A stretch of 64,000 nucleotides of DNA, taken from Rhodosporidiobolus odoratus. Taxonomy: Eukaryota; Basidiomycota; Microbotryomycetes; Sporidiobolales; Sporidiobolaceae. Below the pieces are notes generated by a model. That model worked only from the letters and a program-made list of their open reading frames with translations, did no database searches and was not told where the DNA came from. Each line of letters starts with the position of its first letter. The first letter of the stretch is position 1. Shown in pieces: positions 24,267 to 35,987 of the stretch. The DNA lies in contig JAOANU010000014.1 in the NCBI GenBank assembly GCA_034387635.1, forward strand, positions 496,001-560,000, read 5' to 3'. Position numbers and translations under genes: made by a program.

Positions 24267-26387
24267 AAGTGGGTTGAATTTCAGGAGGTCTGTATTGCTT
24301 GCAGTTGTGTTCAGTCCCATTGTTATCGTCGTCGTCGTCGTGAGGTTGACCTTCTCAGGTGGGATTTTCCTTCGCGACCGCTGGTGTCAAAGCTTTTCGC
24401 CAGCAGGTCCTGCTACTTTACAGACGAGCTAGCAGTGCAGTCTCGATGCGGTTGGAGGTAGAGAGTGACACCGAAGAGCCACCCACCAATAACATCTTAC
24501 CTCTCTTTTGCTTTTTCTCCGTCGTCTCGCTCATCTCGTTCGCCTTCCACTGCCTTCTCACAATGGCACCATACCCCCTACATGTCCTATCGAACTACCG
24601 CACGGCATCCTTACCCTTACGCCAGCGGTCGCGGTCACCTTGCATGAACGCCTCGAGATCCTCCACCGACTGTCGCTGGTTCAGAAGGATGCGGTACGAA
24701 GCGGCGAGAAAGGAGACACAGGCTTGTGTCAGTGCTGACGCCTACGATCGATGGCGGTAGGAGCGACTCGGACAACGCAGAACTGCGTGCAGCGAAGTTG
24801 GCGGACTAGGGTTGCTGGTATGGTAGCGGTCGTGTAGGCTGGCGACTCCGATCAGCAGTCACAGGCTTGCTCGAGTCCGGCAAGACAGAGACGCTCAAAA
24901 TCGTGAAAGTGACTGAGCGGTTGCCCCTTTTCTGGACTGGTCACTCGAGCGACATGTCTGGCTGTCGGCCGTTGAGGCGTGCTTTCCGACTCGGTTGAGG
25001 AGACGGAACGCGTTAGAAGCAGCTGCAGGAAGAAGCAGGAAAGGAAAGGGAAAAGAAGCTTGCCAGCTGCAAGAAAGCGCCGAGCAGAGAGCCGCCAGAT
25101 CATTGTTATCGCGCTACAAGCATAGCGCCGATGAGAGCCAGTAAGTGACCGTGCGAGCCCAGTTCGCGCTCGAGAGGTGTGTTGCTGGCCAGCTTGGGAG
25201 CCAGAAGGGAAGAAACGGACGATTCTCGCGCCTAACTCGCTATACTGTTCTAGGGAATAGACTCAGCGCTGCTCGACTCAAACACACCGGTATAATCCAT
25301 TTCAGCCGCCAGTACTCACCTACACCGCGCTACTGCCAACATGCCGCCCGCCCAAACCTCATCAGTTCCCCCCATCCTGATCCTTCTACATATGCCGTCG
25401 ATCTTTTGGTAGGGAATAGCTGTTGATACATCTGAGCTCAGAAAGCTCCCGTGCAGCCCCCTACGACGCCTGGACCCCGCTTGCTCACGACAACCTGCTC
25501 GCCCTCAACCTCGTCAGCGCCCATTCCGGCGCCTCGACCTCATCCGTCACCTTACATCGATGCATGAATGCGCACACATACCTTCAGCCCTCCTCCGCCG
25601 TCCTGCCCCCCACTCTCGCCACCATAAAACGCATAGCCTTGATTTGCTCATTCTGGGCATCTCTCCAAATGCCGTTTCGCCAAGTCCGGCTTCGTCCGGC
25701 AACCTTCCGGTCAGGCCTTCAGGGCCTCTGAGCACCGCGGCGCTTTGTGCGGAGTGCAGCTACACAGAGGACGTATAACGCGGTCAGCGCGCCGAGGAGG
25801 CTCATCGTGCTGTCAGGGTGCACCAGGCGGACGAGGTGTGGGCTTTCATCTTCTAAGTTTGTCGCCTCGGCTCCGTGGCCATATTCCGCCTTGTTGGCTG
25901 GGCACTAAGGTCGGGTGGTCGAAGGCTGTCCTCCTGTCCGTAAGCCGGTACGCCGTTCTCGACAGCCAAGAACCGGGAGAAGAGGGGATCTGCGAAGGTC
26001 TATTTTTCTTTCGGGCTTCTTCGCACTATCAGCAGCCCGAACCTTCAGGCTGGCGCTAGCGTGTAACGCACATCAGTTTACTTACCCCCTCCAGCGCCGC
26101 TTCTCTCGCAACACACGCTCGTCTGTCCTCGAATTTTCAGCGACCCGCCTCCGTCGCAAAAATGCCCAGAAATCAGCTTTGCTTGGTCCGACGCAAAATG
26201 ATCTAACCCCCCTGAGATTGTCCAAGCCCTCTTGGGGAGGGAGCGGGGCGCCTTGGCACGTCGAGAGGGGGACCAGAGCGGGGGGCAATCCGGCGGAGGT
26301 GGCCTATACATCGTCGTTTTCGCCTTCTTCTTCTCGTTCCCACCTATTCTTACCGCTCTTTCCTTGCCTACACCCCCCTCAGCTACC
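24267..26387. other. 2.1-kb gene-poor spacer
   Basis: No complete gene recognised. A short frame near 25423-25731 (AAPYDAWTPLAHDNLLALNL onward) looks mildly protein-like but has no family match I know and no clear exon partners. A CGT microsatellite occurs near 24320-24343. The 3' end must hold the promoter of the first transporter gene. Confidence 0.4.
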
Positions 26388-29300
26388 ATGTCCCGCCACG
26401 ACGTCGACTCGACGCACCCCGTCGACCCTACAATTCAGAGGCACATCGAAGAAGCCGCGAAGCAGAAAGCGGTCGGCACTTCTGAGAAGCGCGAACTGGC
26501 AGACGATGGCGCAAGCTACAAGCATATCGACAACAAGGCCAACATGAACGCATTGTTGGAGAACCCGCTGCAAGGGATTTCGCACGACCGGCTCGAAGGT
26601 GTGTTTGCCGTCTCCGTTTTCTGTTCACCTCCTTTCCTACTTTGCCGCGGCAGGGGCTGACGTCTTGCTTGCTTGCGTTGCGACAGCGATGGGTCGTGCT
26701 TTTGCTCGTGAGAAAGGCCTCGACGAGTTCCAAGACGAGTTCGCCAAGGGTACGTAGTTTTCCTCGCATTGCCCCCTACTCCTGCCTCTCCTCTCTTTTC
26801 TCCATCCCGAGCTGACCCTGTTTTGCCATTCGCCCGCAGGCGCTCAAATTGCCCAGGACCCTCTTGCCTTCGAGTCCCTCACTCTGCTTACCGAGGCGGA
26901 CAAGGACGTCCTTCGTCACGAGGCTACGCACAAATGGAGTCACCCGAAGCAGCTCTATGCGCTAGTCGTCTGCTGCTCTATGGCCGCCGCTGTACAGGGT
27001 CAGTCTTACTGTTCTGAGACCGTCTGGTCTCAGAACTGTGTGCTGACGCATCCGCCAAGCAGGTATGGACGAGTCTGTCACCAACGGCGCCAACCTTTTC
27101 TGGGCACCACGTCAGTTTTCCTTATCGATTGAGTAAGGACCGACCGCTGACTGTTCCCTCGTTGCGTAGAATTCGGTCTCGACACTGGCCTCGACGCTCC
27201 GAACCACGAGAACAACGAGTGGCTTCTCGGTGCTTTCTTTTTCTTCCCCTTGCGCCTTGATGTGGACTAATCCGATCCTGTCTCCGTCCTGCTCGCTAGG
27301 CTTCATCGCCGGCTCGCCCTATCTCTGCTGGTACGCTCAGTTCATTCCACCCTGAGGAACAGGCGCTGTGATCGGGTAAAGCTACAATCGGGTGCTGACT
27401 TTTCCTTTCTCTTTACCCTTGACTTTACTATACAGCGCCATTCTCGGTTGCTGGTTGACTTCACCGCTCAACAAGATGTTCGGTCGCCGCGGTACCATCT
27501 TCCTTACGGCTCTCATTTCGGCGCTTTCTTGCATCTGGTACACCGTTTCCCCCTTTCTTCTTCTTCCTGCAGGCACTCATATAGCTATTATTCTTGCTTA
27601 AAAGGCAGGGATGTGTCAACTCTAGGTGGCATCTATTCGCCGCGCGATTCGTGCTTGGGCTCGGTATCGGCCCTAAGGTGCGTCCCCAGGTCTTCCTCTG
27701 GTTGTCCCGCACCTTGTCCATCCCGAGCCCCCTTCCTTTGCACCAAAGTCCCGTATATATACTCGCCGCAGCGGGCTTCGCCAGCTCAGCCCAGCATGGG
27801 CTTGACTTGGGACAAACCGATACTAACTCGACTGTTTAACCTTTTCAGTCTGCCACTGTCCCCGTCTACGCTGCCGAGACTGCGCCGCCCCTCATTCGTG
27901 GTGCTCTCGTCATGCAGGTGCGGATTTTACATCTGATGTCCTCCGAAACAACTCACTGACGCACGTCTTTTTCGCTCGTCGCAGTGGCAAGTCTGGGTGC
28001 GTCTCGCTCATACTCTCGACAGTACTCTCCGTATACTGACATTCAACTTCCTCGTCCACAACTATGCAGACTGCCGTGAGTGCCTCTTCTCCGCGCTGCC
28101 AGCCTTTTCACCAGAGATACTGACGAAGCATTGTCCATTCCTCGTTTCCTTGCCCCGCCAATCCTGCGGTCGCTCCGATACCCTATCTCGCTACGCTACC
28201 CATCGACAGTTCGGTATCATGCTCGGCACCGTGTCGTCTCTGGCATTCTTCCGAGTGCGTCCCATTCTGTCTTCCCCTTAGCTGCATTTCCGAGACTTCT
28301 TCTGATGGTTCCCATCCTTTGCAGGTTCCCGACCCCACCAACGCCAACATCACGGGTCTGAACTGGAGGTACGTCTGCACGCGCTTGGAGCTCCCTCCAC
28401 ACGCTGACTCTCTGCCTCCGTAGGCTCATGCTCGGATCCGCCGCACTTCCCGCTTTCTTCGTCATGGCTCAGGTCTACTTCTGCCCTGGTGCGTTCCGTA
28501 CCTATGTACCAGACTAGAGCCGCTCTGACCCCCTCTCGGGCTTGCAGAATCTCCTCGCTGGCTCATCGTGGGTCCTGCGCTCAAGTCGTCCTCTTCCGAC
28601 TGTCGATAACTGAAGCCTTCCCTCCTTACAGAGCAAGGGTCGCTACCGCGCCGCCTATGAATCACTCTGCCGTCTCCGCCACACCCGTCTGCAAGCCGCT
28701 CGCGACCTGTTCATGATCAATGCTCTTCTCGAGGAAGAGGCCAATATCGCTACCGGCAAGTCTGCAATCCTCGAGATCTTCACTGTCGCTCGTAACCGTC
28801 GCGCGGCTCTTGCCTCTGGTATCGTCATGTTCATGCAGCAGTTCTGCGGTATCAACGGTGCGTTTAGTCCCTTCTCGAGGCTCGTATGTTCCGCTGGCTC
28901 TGACCTGTCTCTTCTGCTCGTTGCAGTCATTGCCTACTACTCTGCGACTATCTTCCGTCAAGCCGGCTTCGACGACATCACTGCCCTCGGCGCCACCCTC
29001 GGGTACGCTGTCCCTTCCTAGGCCTGGTTTTCGCTTGCGGGTACCAACCTTTTTGACTTTTCCTCAGATTCGGTGCCCTCAACTGGGTCATGGCCGCCCC
29101 CGCCGTCTGGACCATCGACAGTAAGCTCCGCCTCTTCTACATTTGATGCAGCTCGAAGCTAATCTTCCTCGCCTTGCAGCCTTCGGTCGTCGCAGTCTTC
29201 TTCTCGTCACTTTCCCGCTCATGGCTCTCTTCCTTCTCATCACTGGAATGGCCTTCTACATTCCCGAGAGTTCGAACGCTCGTATTGCTGTCGTTGCGCT

Positions 29301-30081
29301 CGGAATCTACCTTCACTGTGCGTTACCTTCTCTTCTCTTCCTCATGAGCTTTTCCTCCATGTTTTCTTCGCCCGCCTTGAGACTTTGTTCCTCGGATGGG
29401 TCATGTGTGCGAAGGGCTGCCTGACAATTTATCACTCCGTAGGCATGGCCTACTCTCCTGGCGAGGGTCCGGTCCCGTTCACCTACTCTGCCGAAGCATT
29501 CCCTCTCTACGTCCGTGACGTCGGTATGTCGTACGCGACTGGTGTCACGGTGAGATTTCCCTCTTTCTTACGCGTCGACTTCGTCTGCCACGGCTTGCTC
29601 ATATTGTTCCTTCGGTCATCTGCAGTGGTTCTTCAACTTCATCGTCGCCCTCACCTTCCCGCGTCTTCTCACCGCCTTCACGCCCCAGGGTGCCTTCGGG
29701 TGGTACGCCGCATGTGAGTCGTTCTCATGCGATCTCAGCTTTTCCGTTACTGACTGCGCCTGTTTTTGCTTGGCAGGGAACGTTATCGGTGCTATCCTGG
29801 TGCTGTTCTTCGTTCCGGAGGTGCGTCTCATCGCTCCTGCCCCGAAGACTGGATCCGTACTGACGAGCGCGTCTACTCATTCTCCCATTCTGCAGACCAA
29901 GGGTCTTTCCCTCGAGGAGCTCGACAGCGTCTTCTCCGTTCCGACTGGCAAGCACGCCTCGTACGCCCTCACCGGTGTTGGCTACAACTTCCGCAAGCAC
30001 GTCCTCCGTCAACGCGTTCCTCCTAGGGCTCCCCTCTACAGCTGGGAGGAGAACGAGCACTACCCCAACCAAAAGGCGTGA
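26388..30081 (+). CDS. MFS sugar-porter transporter, tandem paralogue 1
   Basis: Twelve-span major facilitator of the sugar porter family (proton symport or facilitation of a hexose or polyol at the plasma membrane; substrate not determinable). About 640 residues in many exons. A charged cytosolic N-terminus of about 130 residues ([14 protein letters not shown]) precedes span 1. Family motifs: NKMFGRRGT after span 2, [11 protein letters not shown] with [30 protein letters not shown], a second [22 protein letters not shown], and the terminal [12 protein letters not shown]. The coding sequence includes two tiny exons, 12 nt (27985-27996, WQVW) and 6 nt (28070-28075, Thr-Ala). It pairs with the closely similar gene at 31789-35386; both keep the same exon structure. 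Confidence 0.88.
28070..28075 (+). other. 6-nt microexon of transporter paralogue 1
   Basis: ACTGCC lies between an acceptor ending TATGCAG and a donor GTGAGT, and supplies Thr-Ala so that MQWQVW-TA-FGIMLG joins in frame. The paralogue has ACTGCT at 33390-33395 in the same place, also flanked by TAG and GTAAGC. Confidence 0.8.
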
Positions 30082-31788
30082 GGAGCACTTGCGATCCCTC
30101 GCCTCTCCCGGACTCGGATGCAGTGCCTTAATTTCTCTTTTGTTCCTTCGCAATGTGTAGTTATTCTACAAATGGTTTCCTTCTGTCTTCACTCCCTTCT
30201 GTCTTACGATTCTTCCCTTTTCACCCACCTTCTCAAGCCAGTCTTACCTTCGTCTATTCTTGGTTTGGATCCTGAAACGCGGTGCCTTCTAGGACCACCT
30301 TTTTATACTTCTGCGGCGCTCGAACACGTTGACTCAGCTCGTGCGAGCCTGAGGTTTCTGGCACATCGCTGGGGAAAAGGAAGTCGGCAGCGCCAGGGAA
30401 ACGACCACAACCGTAGTCCATCCGGGCCCCATGTGTGGTCCAGCCCAGAGATAAGGCTTCCGAGCGTCGCTACAGCTTCTTGGCCGGCCTTGGAAGGGCT
30501 CAGCCAGGCGTGCGGAGGAGGACATGTTTCTTGTCTCTTTTTCTTCCTCGTCTTGCTACCGTCGATCACTTCGGTGGGGCTTGAACGCTACGACTGATTA
30601 CTTTCAACACCTCAGCCCTACGATACTATGCCTCGCGACACCTCTTGCTCGCTACCTCGCTCGCCTCGACTTCATATATCCTGCCCTCAACTTCGAGCGG
30701 CAGCGCAGCTGCAAGTCCCCGGTCAACAAGGCTGCGTAGTCTATCTTCGACCATACCATCGTTACTATCGCCTGCTACCCCTCAGCACTTCCTCTGATGC
30801 GCTTGATCAGCTACCTCCTCAAGTTCGCCGTGCGGATGTCTGGGTCGGCCCGGGAACAAGGCTGGGTAAGCAAGGACGACGTGATGCTACTAGCAGCAGC
30901 AGCAGTAGGGCCTATGGCATGTGCGCATTCTTTCCTTCGTTACCACTCGCCCTCTTCGAACTTCACATTCCGGCGTGGTACCGCTGACACAGGATCGTCT
31001 CTAGGATGGTGTGGCGCGGAGCAGTGCTATGTTACAGCCTATCTGGATCCTCCCTGCGTCCTGCTCTGTTCATGCCAGACTCGCCGGCGGCTCCCGGACC
31101 GCCTTCTTCCGCTTCCTCCCCACTTCGGCACCCACCACCCAATCACGTCCACGATTCATCCTCTCTCATCAGCGCTGTCAGGCGGGTCCCGAGCCCTCTG
31201 TCCGTCCTCGCTGTCGCCTGCACGGGTTGCACGCTGTGCGAGCGTTACATTGCACGCCCACTCGGCTCCTTTTGCCAGATCGGGTCGAGGCTGGTCCCGT
31301 GACCGATATCCGCGGCGATCACCTCCTGTGCCTCTGCTTTGTCTCCTGCGACTCCCGTTGCACACAGCCGGTACAACCCGGCACACACGGGTCATGCAGG
31401 AGCCCTCATCGCCACCGGCTCTCGGTTTAGTACAACTCCATGGGACGCGCTATCGCTAGGCAGGCGGGGCTGCGGGTGGTCTGCAATCGTCCGGGGAAGC
31501 TTCTACAGGCCACTCAGTCGTGCAGAACCGCTTCTTTCGCCCTCGTCAGCCAGCAGAGGACGGCGGAAGTGGCTATTCAGGAGATGCTTGGCAGGGACCT
31601 GGCGATTCTTGACCGCCGGAATTAGCCTCAGGAGCACTCTGCGCGTGGAGGAGGGAGTGTTGGTTGAAGTGGGGGACATCAGAACGATCAAGGAAACGCC
31701 CTCTCTTCCTCTCTTCTCCTCACCTACCTCCCCACCTCCCCCACATCACTCCCGTTCTTCACTTTCCTTCGCTCAAGTCCCGCCCAAG
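30082..31788. other. Spacer between transporter paralogues, possible gene fragment
   Basis: About 1.7 kb. A plus-strand frame near 30745-30920 reads LPLMRLISYLLKFAVRM, then GWVSKDDVMLLAAAAV. This resembles the loop and start of a span in fungal Pth11/rhodopsin-like membrane proteins (R-x-x-x-R...GW-x-x-DD-x-x-ML-x-A). I could not build a gene around it, so it may be a relic or chance. The 3' part must include the promoter of paralogue 2. Confidence 0.3.
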
Positions 31789-34700
31789 ATGTCCCGCCAC
31801 GACGTCGATTCGACACACCCCGTCGACCCGACCATCCACCGCCACATTGAGGAGGCCGCGAAGCAGAAGGCTGTTGGCACTTCCGAGAAGCGCGAGCTTG
31901 TCGATGATGCCAGCTTCAACCATATCGACAACAAGACCAACGTCAATGCTTTGCTCGAGAACCCGCTTCAGGGTATCTCGCACGACCGGCTTGAGGGTGA
32001 GCAGCCTTTCCATTGCTCTACCTCGCGCTGCTCTGATCTATTCGGTCTCGCTGACGGCTTCACTTCTCTATGTAGCCATGGGTCGCGCTTTTGCCCGCGA
32101 AAAGGGGCTGGCAGAGTTCGAGACCGAGTTTGCCAAGGGTACGCTGTCTTTCTCGCAAACATCCTTTCTCCCCTCTTTCATCTTCTTCCCCTCCTTGGGC
32201 TTTGCTCTCGAGCTGATGCCGTGTCTCCTGTACGTAGGCGCTCAGATCGCCCAGGACCCTCTCGCCTTCGAAGCGCTTACCCTGCTCAGTGAGGAGGACA
32301 AGGATGTCCTGCGTCACGAGGCTACCCACAAATGGAGCCACCCGAAGCAGCTTTATGCGCTCGTCATCTGCTGCTCTATGGCTGCCGCCGTTCAAGGTGC
32401 GTTCTCCTCCTCCTGATTGTCCGCCAGTCTCGGCCGTTCTCTACCCCATGCTGACGGCCGATGTTGTCTACAGGCATGGACGAGTCCGTCACCAACGGTG
32501 CAAACTTGTTCTGGCCTGCTCAATTCGGTTTGCACACCGGCGAGGGCGTTCCCAACTCCGACTCGAACGAATGGATCATTGGTGCGCTCGTACTCCTTTC
32601 ATCTTTGTGCTACCGCACAAAGACGGTCTTTAGCGAATGAGCTTGAGCTAATGACTCATGCTCCCTCTTCCTCGCTTCAGGTGTCGTCAACGGGGCGCCT
32701 TACCTTTGCTGGTACGTCCGGACTTTAATCGCAGTGGACAATCGATCCGTTTGGCTGACCTTCCTCATCACCTCCTTGCCTTCTCTCCCAACCAGCGCCA
32801 TCCTCGGTTGCTGGCTCACGTCGCCTCTCAACAAAATGCTCGGTCGTCGCGGTACCATCTTCGTCACCGCTTTGATCTCGGCCCTTACCTGCATCTGGTC
32901 CGTTCCTTTCCGCCTCCGTGTATCCAACTTGAGTCTCATAGTTTCGCGCATGCCACAGGTCCGCTTGCACCAACTCTAGATGGCATTTGTTCGCGGCTCG
33001 TTTCGTGCTTGGTCTCGGTATCGGCCCTAAAGTAGGTCCCTAGGTCTCCTGTCGTTCTTCCCGCACCTCTGCACCCCGAGTACCCTTTCTTCACACCACA
33101 GCCTCGTATCTGTACTCGCTGCGCGCTAGACTCGGGAAACCCGGATACTAACTCGACTCTTTTAACCTTTCAGTCTGCTACAGTGCCCGTCTACGCCGCC
33201 GAGACTGCGCCGCCCCTTATCCGTGGTGCCCTTGTCATGCAGGTGCGTACTCCACGCTCTCATGCTCCGCAATAGTGACTGACGCGCTCCTTGATCGTCC
33301 TTCACAGTGGCAAGTCTGGGTGCGTCTCGTTCGTTCTCTCGAACTTCTCCTTCATGCTAACTTCCTTCTCGCCATATGTCACTCCATAGACTGCTGTAAG
33401 CTTGTCCCGTTCGCACTCTCATCCGCGTGCTTCCATGTGCTGACGATACGCTTTCATCCCTCGTTTCCTTCCTCCGCTAATACCGCGGCCGCTCTTTACC
33501 TTTTCTCGCCCCGCTTGTCAACAACAGTTCGGTATCATGCTCGGTACCGTAGCCTCCCTCGCCTTCTTCCGAGTACGTCGTCCGTGTTTTTTGCCCTGCG
33601 CCCTCGAACCCTTTGCTGACGTCTCGCGTCCTTCACAGGTTCCCGACCCTACCAACGCCAACATCACCGGTTTGAGCTGGAGGTAGGTCATCGAGGCTCC
33701 CTCCGCGACTTCGCGGTGCTGACCCTCTTGCTGTGCAGGCTCATGCTCGGATCCGCCGCTCTTCCCGCTTTCTTCGTCATGGCCCAGGTCTACTTGTGCC
33801 CTGGTGCGTGTCCCTTGCTCCCTGGCCTTCCTCAAAGTTGAGTTTCACTGAATCCCTCGGCCTCGCAGAATCTCCTCGTTGGCTCATCGTGCGTTCTTCA
33901 CCCAACTTGCCCTGCTGCAACTTTCGCCTCCTGACGCGTTTCTTCTCTCTCCGCAGAGCAAGGGCCGCTACCGTGACGCCTACCAGTCGCTCTGCCGCCT
34001 TCGTCACACTCGCCTCCAGGCTGCTCGTGACCTCTTCATGATCAACGCTCTTCTCGAGGAAGAGGCCAACATCGCCACCGGCAAGTCTGCAATCCTCGAG
34101 ATCTTCACTGTCGCTCGTAACCGTCGCGCGGCTCTTGCCTCTGGTATCGTCATGTTCATGCAGCAGTTCTGCGGTATCAACGGTTCGTTATGTCCCTTCT
34201 CCAGGCTCGCATGTTCCGCTTGAGCTGACTCGTCTCCTCTGTACACGGCAGTCATCGCCTACTACTCTTCCACCATCTTCCGTCAGGCTGGATTCGACGA
34301 CATCACCGCCCTCGGCGCAACCCTCGGGTACGTCCTTCTTCCACCTTGCTGCCACATTGACCGCGGATTCTGATACTCGCCATCTTGCCTTTAGTTTCGG
34401 TGCCCTCAATTGGGTCATGGCCGCTCCCGCCGTCTGGACCATCGACAGTAAGCCCTTTTTTTCTACAGTCATTCAGCGGTGGCTAACTTGTCCGCTCGGT
34501 AGCCTTCGGTCGTCGCAACCTCCTCCTCACGACCTTCCCTCTCATGGCGATCTTCCTTCTCATGACCGGCATGGCCTTCTACATTCCCGCGGATTCGAAC
34601 GCTCGTATCGCTGTCGTTGCCCTCGGTATCTACCTTCATTGTGCGTTACCTTCTCTCCTCTTCCCCCATTACCCTTTCCTGCCATGCTTTCGTCGCATGC

Positions 34701-35386
34701 GTCCACCTTCCTTTTCTGCATGCGACACAAGCACAGAGAACTGACCGATCATCTTGTCTCTGCGCAGGCATGGCTTACTCTCCTGGTGAGGGTCCGGTCC
34801 CGTTCACCTACTCCGCTGAGGCTTTCCCTCTTTACGTCCGTGACGTCGGCATGTCTTACGCCGTCGCCGTCACCGTGAGCTAGCCTTCCTTTGAATGTAA
34901 CGTGGTCGAGCACATCTCGCTAATACTGTATCTGCTGTCCTCGCAGTGGTTCTTCAACTTCATCGTTGCTCTTACCTTCCCTCGTCTCCTTACGGCCTTC
35001 ACCCCTCAAGGTGCTTTCGGATGGTACGCAGGCTGTAAGTAGACGATACTCTCATACGTTCTCGCAATGTCGCTGACTTGCTTTTTGCTACAGGGAACGC
35101 TATTGGTACTATCCTCGTCCTCCTTTTCGTCCCCGAGGTACGCCGCACCATCCGTTGACGTCCTAGTCTGCAACTCACTGACCCCTTTGCTGCTCTACAG
35201 ACCAAGGGTCTCTCCCTCGAAGAGCTCGACGCCGTCTTCTCCGTCCCTACCGGCAAGCACGCCTCGTACGCCGTTACCGGCGTCGGCCACAACTTCCGCA
35301 AGTACATCCTTCGCCAGCGGGTTGCGCCGAGGACTCCCCTCTACAGCTGGGAGGACAACGAGCACTACCCTAACCAGAAGGCTTAG
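31789..35386 (+). CDS. MFS sugar-porter transporter, tandem paralogue 2
   Basis: Full-length sugar porter with the same domain order and intron positions as the upstream paralogue. It has the N-terminal cytosolic block [44 protein letters not shown], a second [20 protein letters not shown] and [12 protein letters not shown], ending NQKA. The microexons are 33308-33319 and 33390-33395. Exon DNA at about 34078-34182 is identical to paralogue 1 for more than 100 nt, and the following intron is also similar, whereas flanking exons differ at many third positions. Substrate unknown; duplication suggests dosage or a shift in specificity. The best alternative label is polyol/inositol-type porter. Confidence 0.88.
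33390..33395 (+). other. 6-nt microexon of transporter paralogue 2
   Basis: ACTGCT between acceptor CCATAG and donor GTAAGC encodes Thr-Ala, matching the 6-nt exon of paralogue 1. Confidence 0.8.
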
Positions 35387-35987
35387 GTCGGGCGTCTTTT
35401 CCCCCTCCTCGTTGCCGCCTATGGGCCTCGTCTTGTTTTCCCCCTTTGGTCTCCTCCTCTCAAATGTACATGTTTTAGTTAAACCCCTCACGACGTGCTT
35501 CCTTCTTTCTCATCGAGTCTTCGGTTATTCTTCGTCGGTTTCCTTTCTGGAATACGAAAGCAGTGCTTCCCGCTCTATCTTGCCTCTCCTCGCTCAGCCC
35601 TTCGAGAGTACGAGCAATTGCGCTGCACCGCCGACGAGACGATTCCCCTCGCCGGGCTGTCGACTCAACCGTGTGGAGAAAGCGTACTTCGCGGTTCCTT
35701 TTCTTTTCCTCCCATCGTATCGTGAAGAAGAGCGCGAGGAGGTCCGACAAACTTCCGATGAGTACTGATTGCAAAAAGACATTCCGATGACCGAGCGAGC
35801 AGAATGGGAGATGCGCTAAAAAGATGAGAGGCATGCCTAGAAACAGAAAGGATGCGAGAAGGGGGAAGATGGAAGAGGTGGAAGAAGTGCAACAAGCTCA
35901 GAGGGATGCGATCAAGTACGGGAGGTCAAGTCCAAGGTATGCACAGAAGAAACAAGCGAAAAGGTGACGAAGGCGAGTGATGATCGC
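35387..35987. other. Tail-to-tail spacer, transporter 2 / CENP-B-type gene
   Basis: About 600 bases between two convergent genes. It should hold both 3' UTRs. No gene recognised. Confidence 0.45.
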
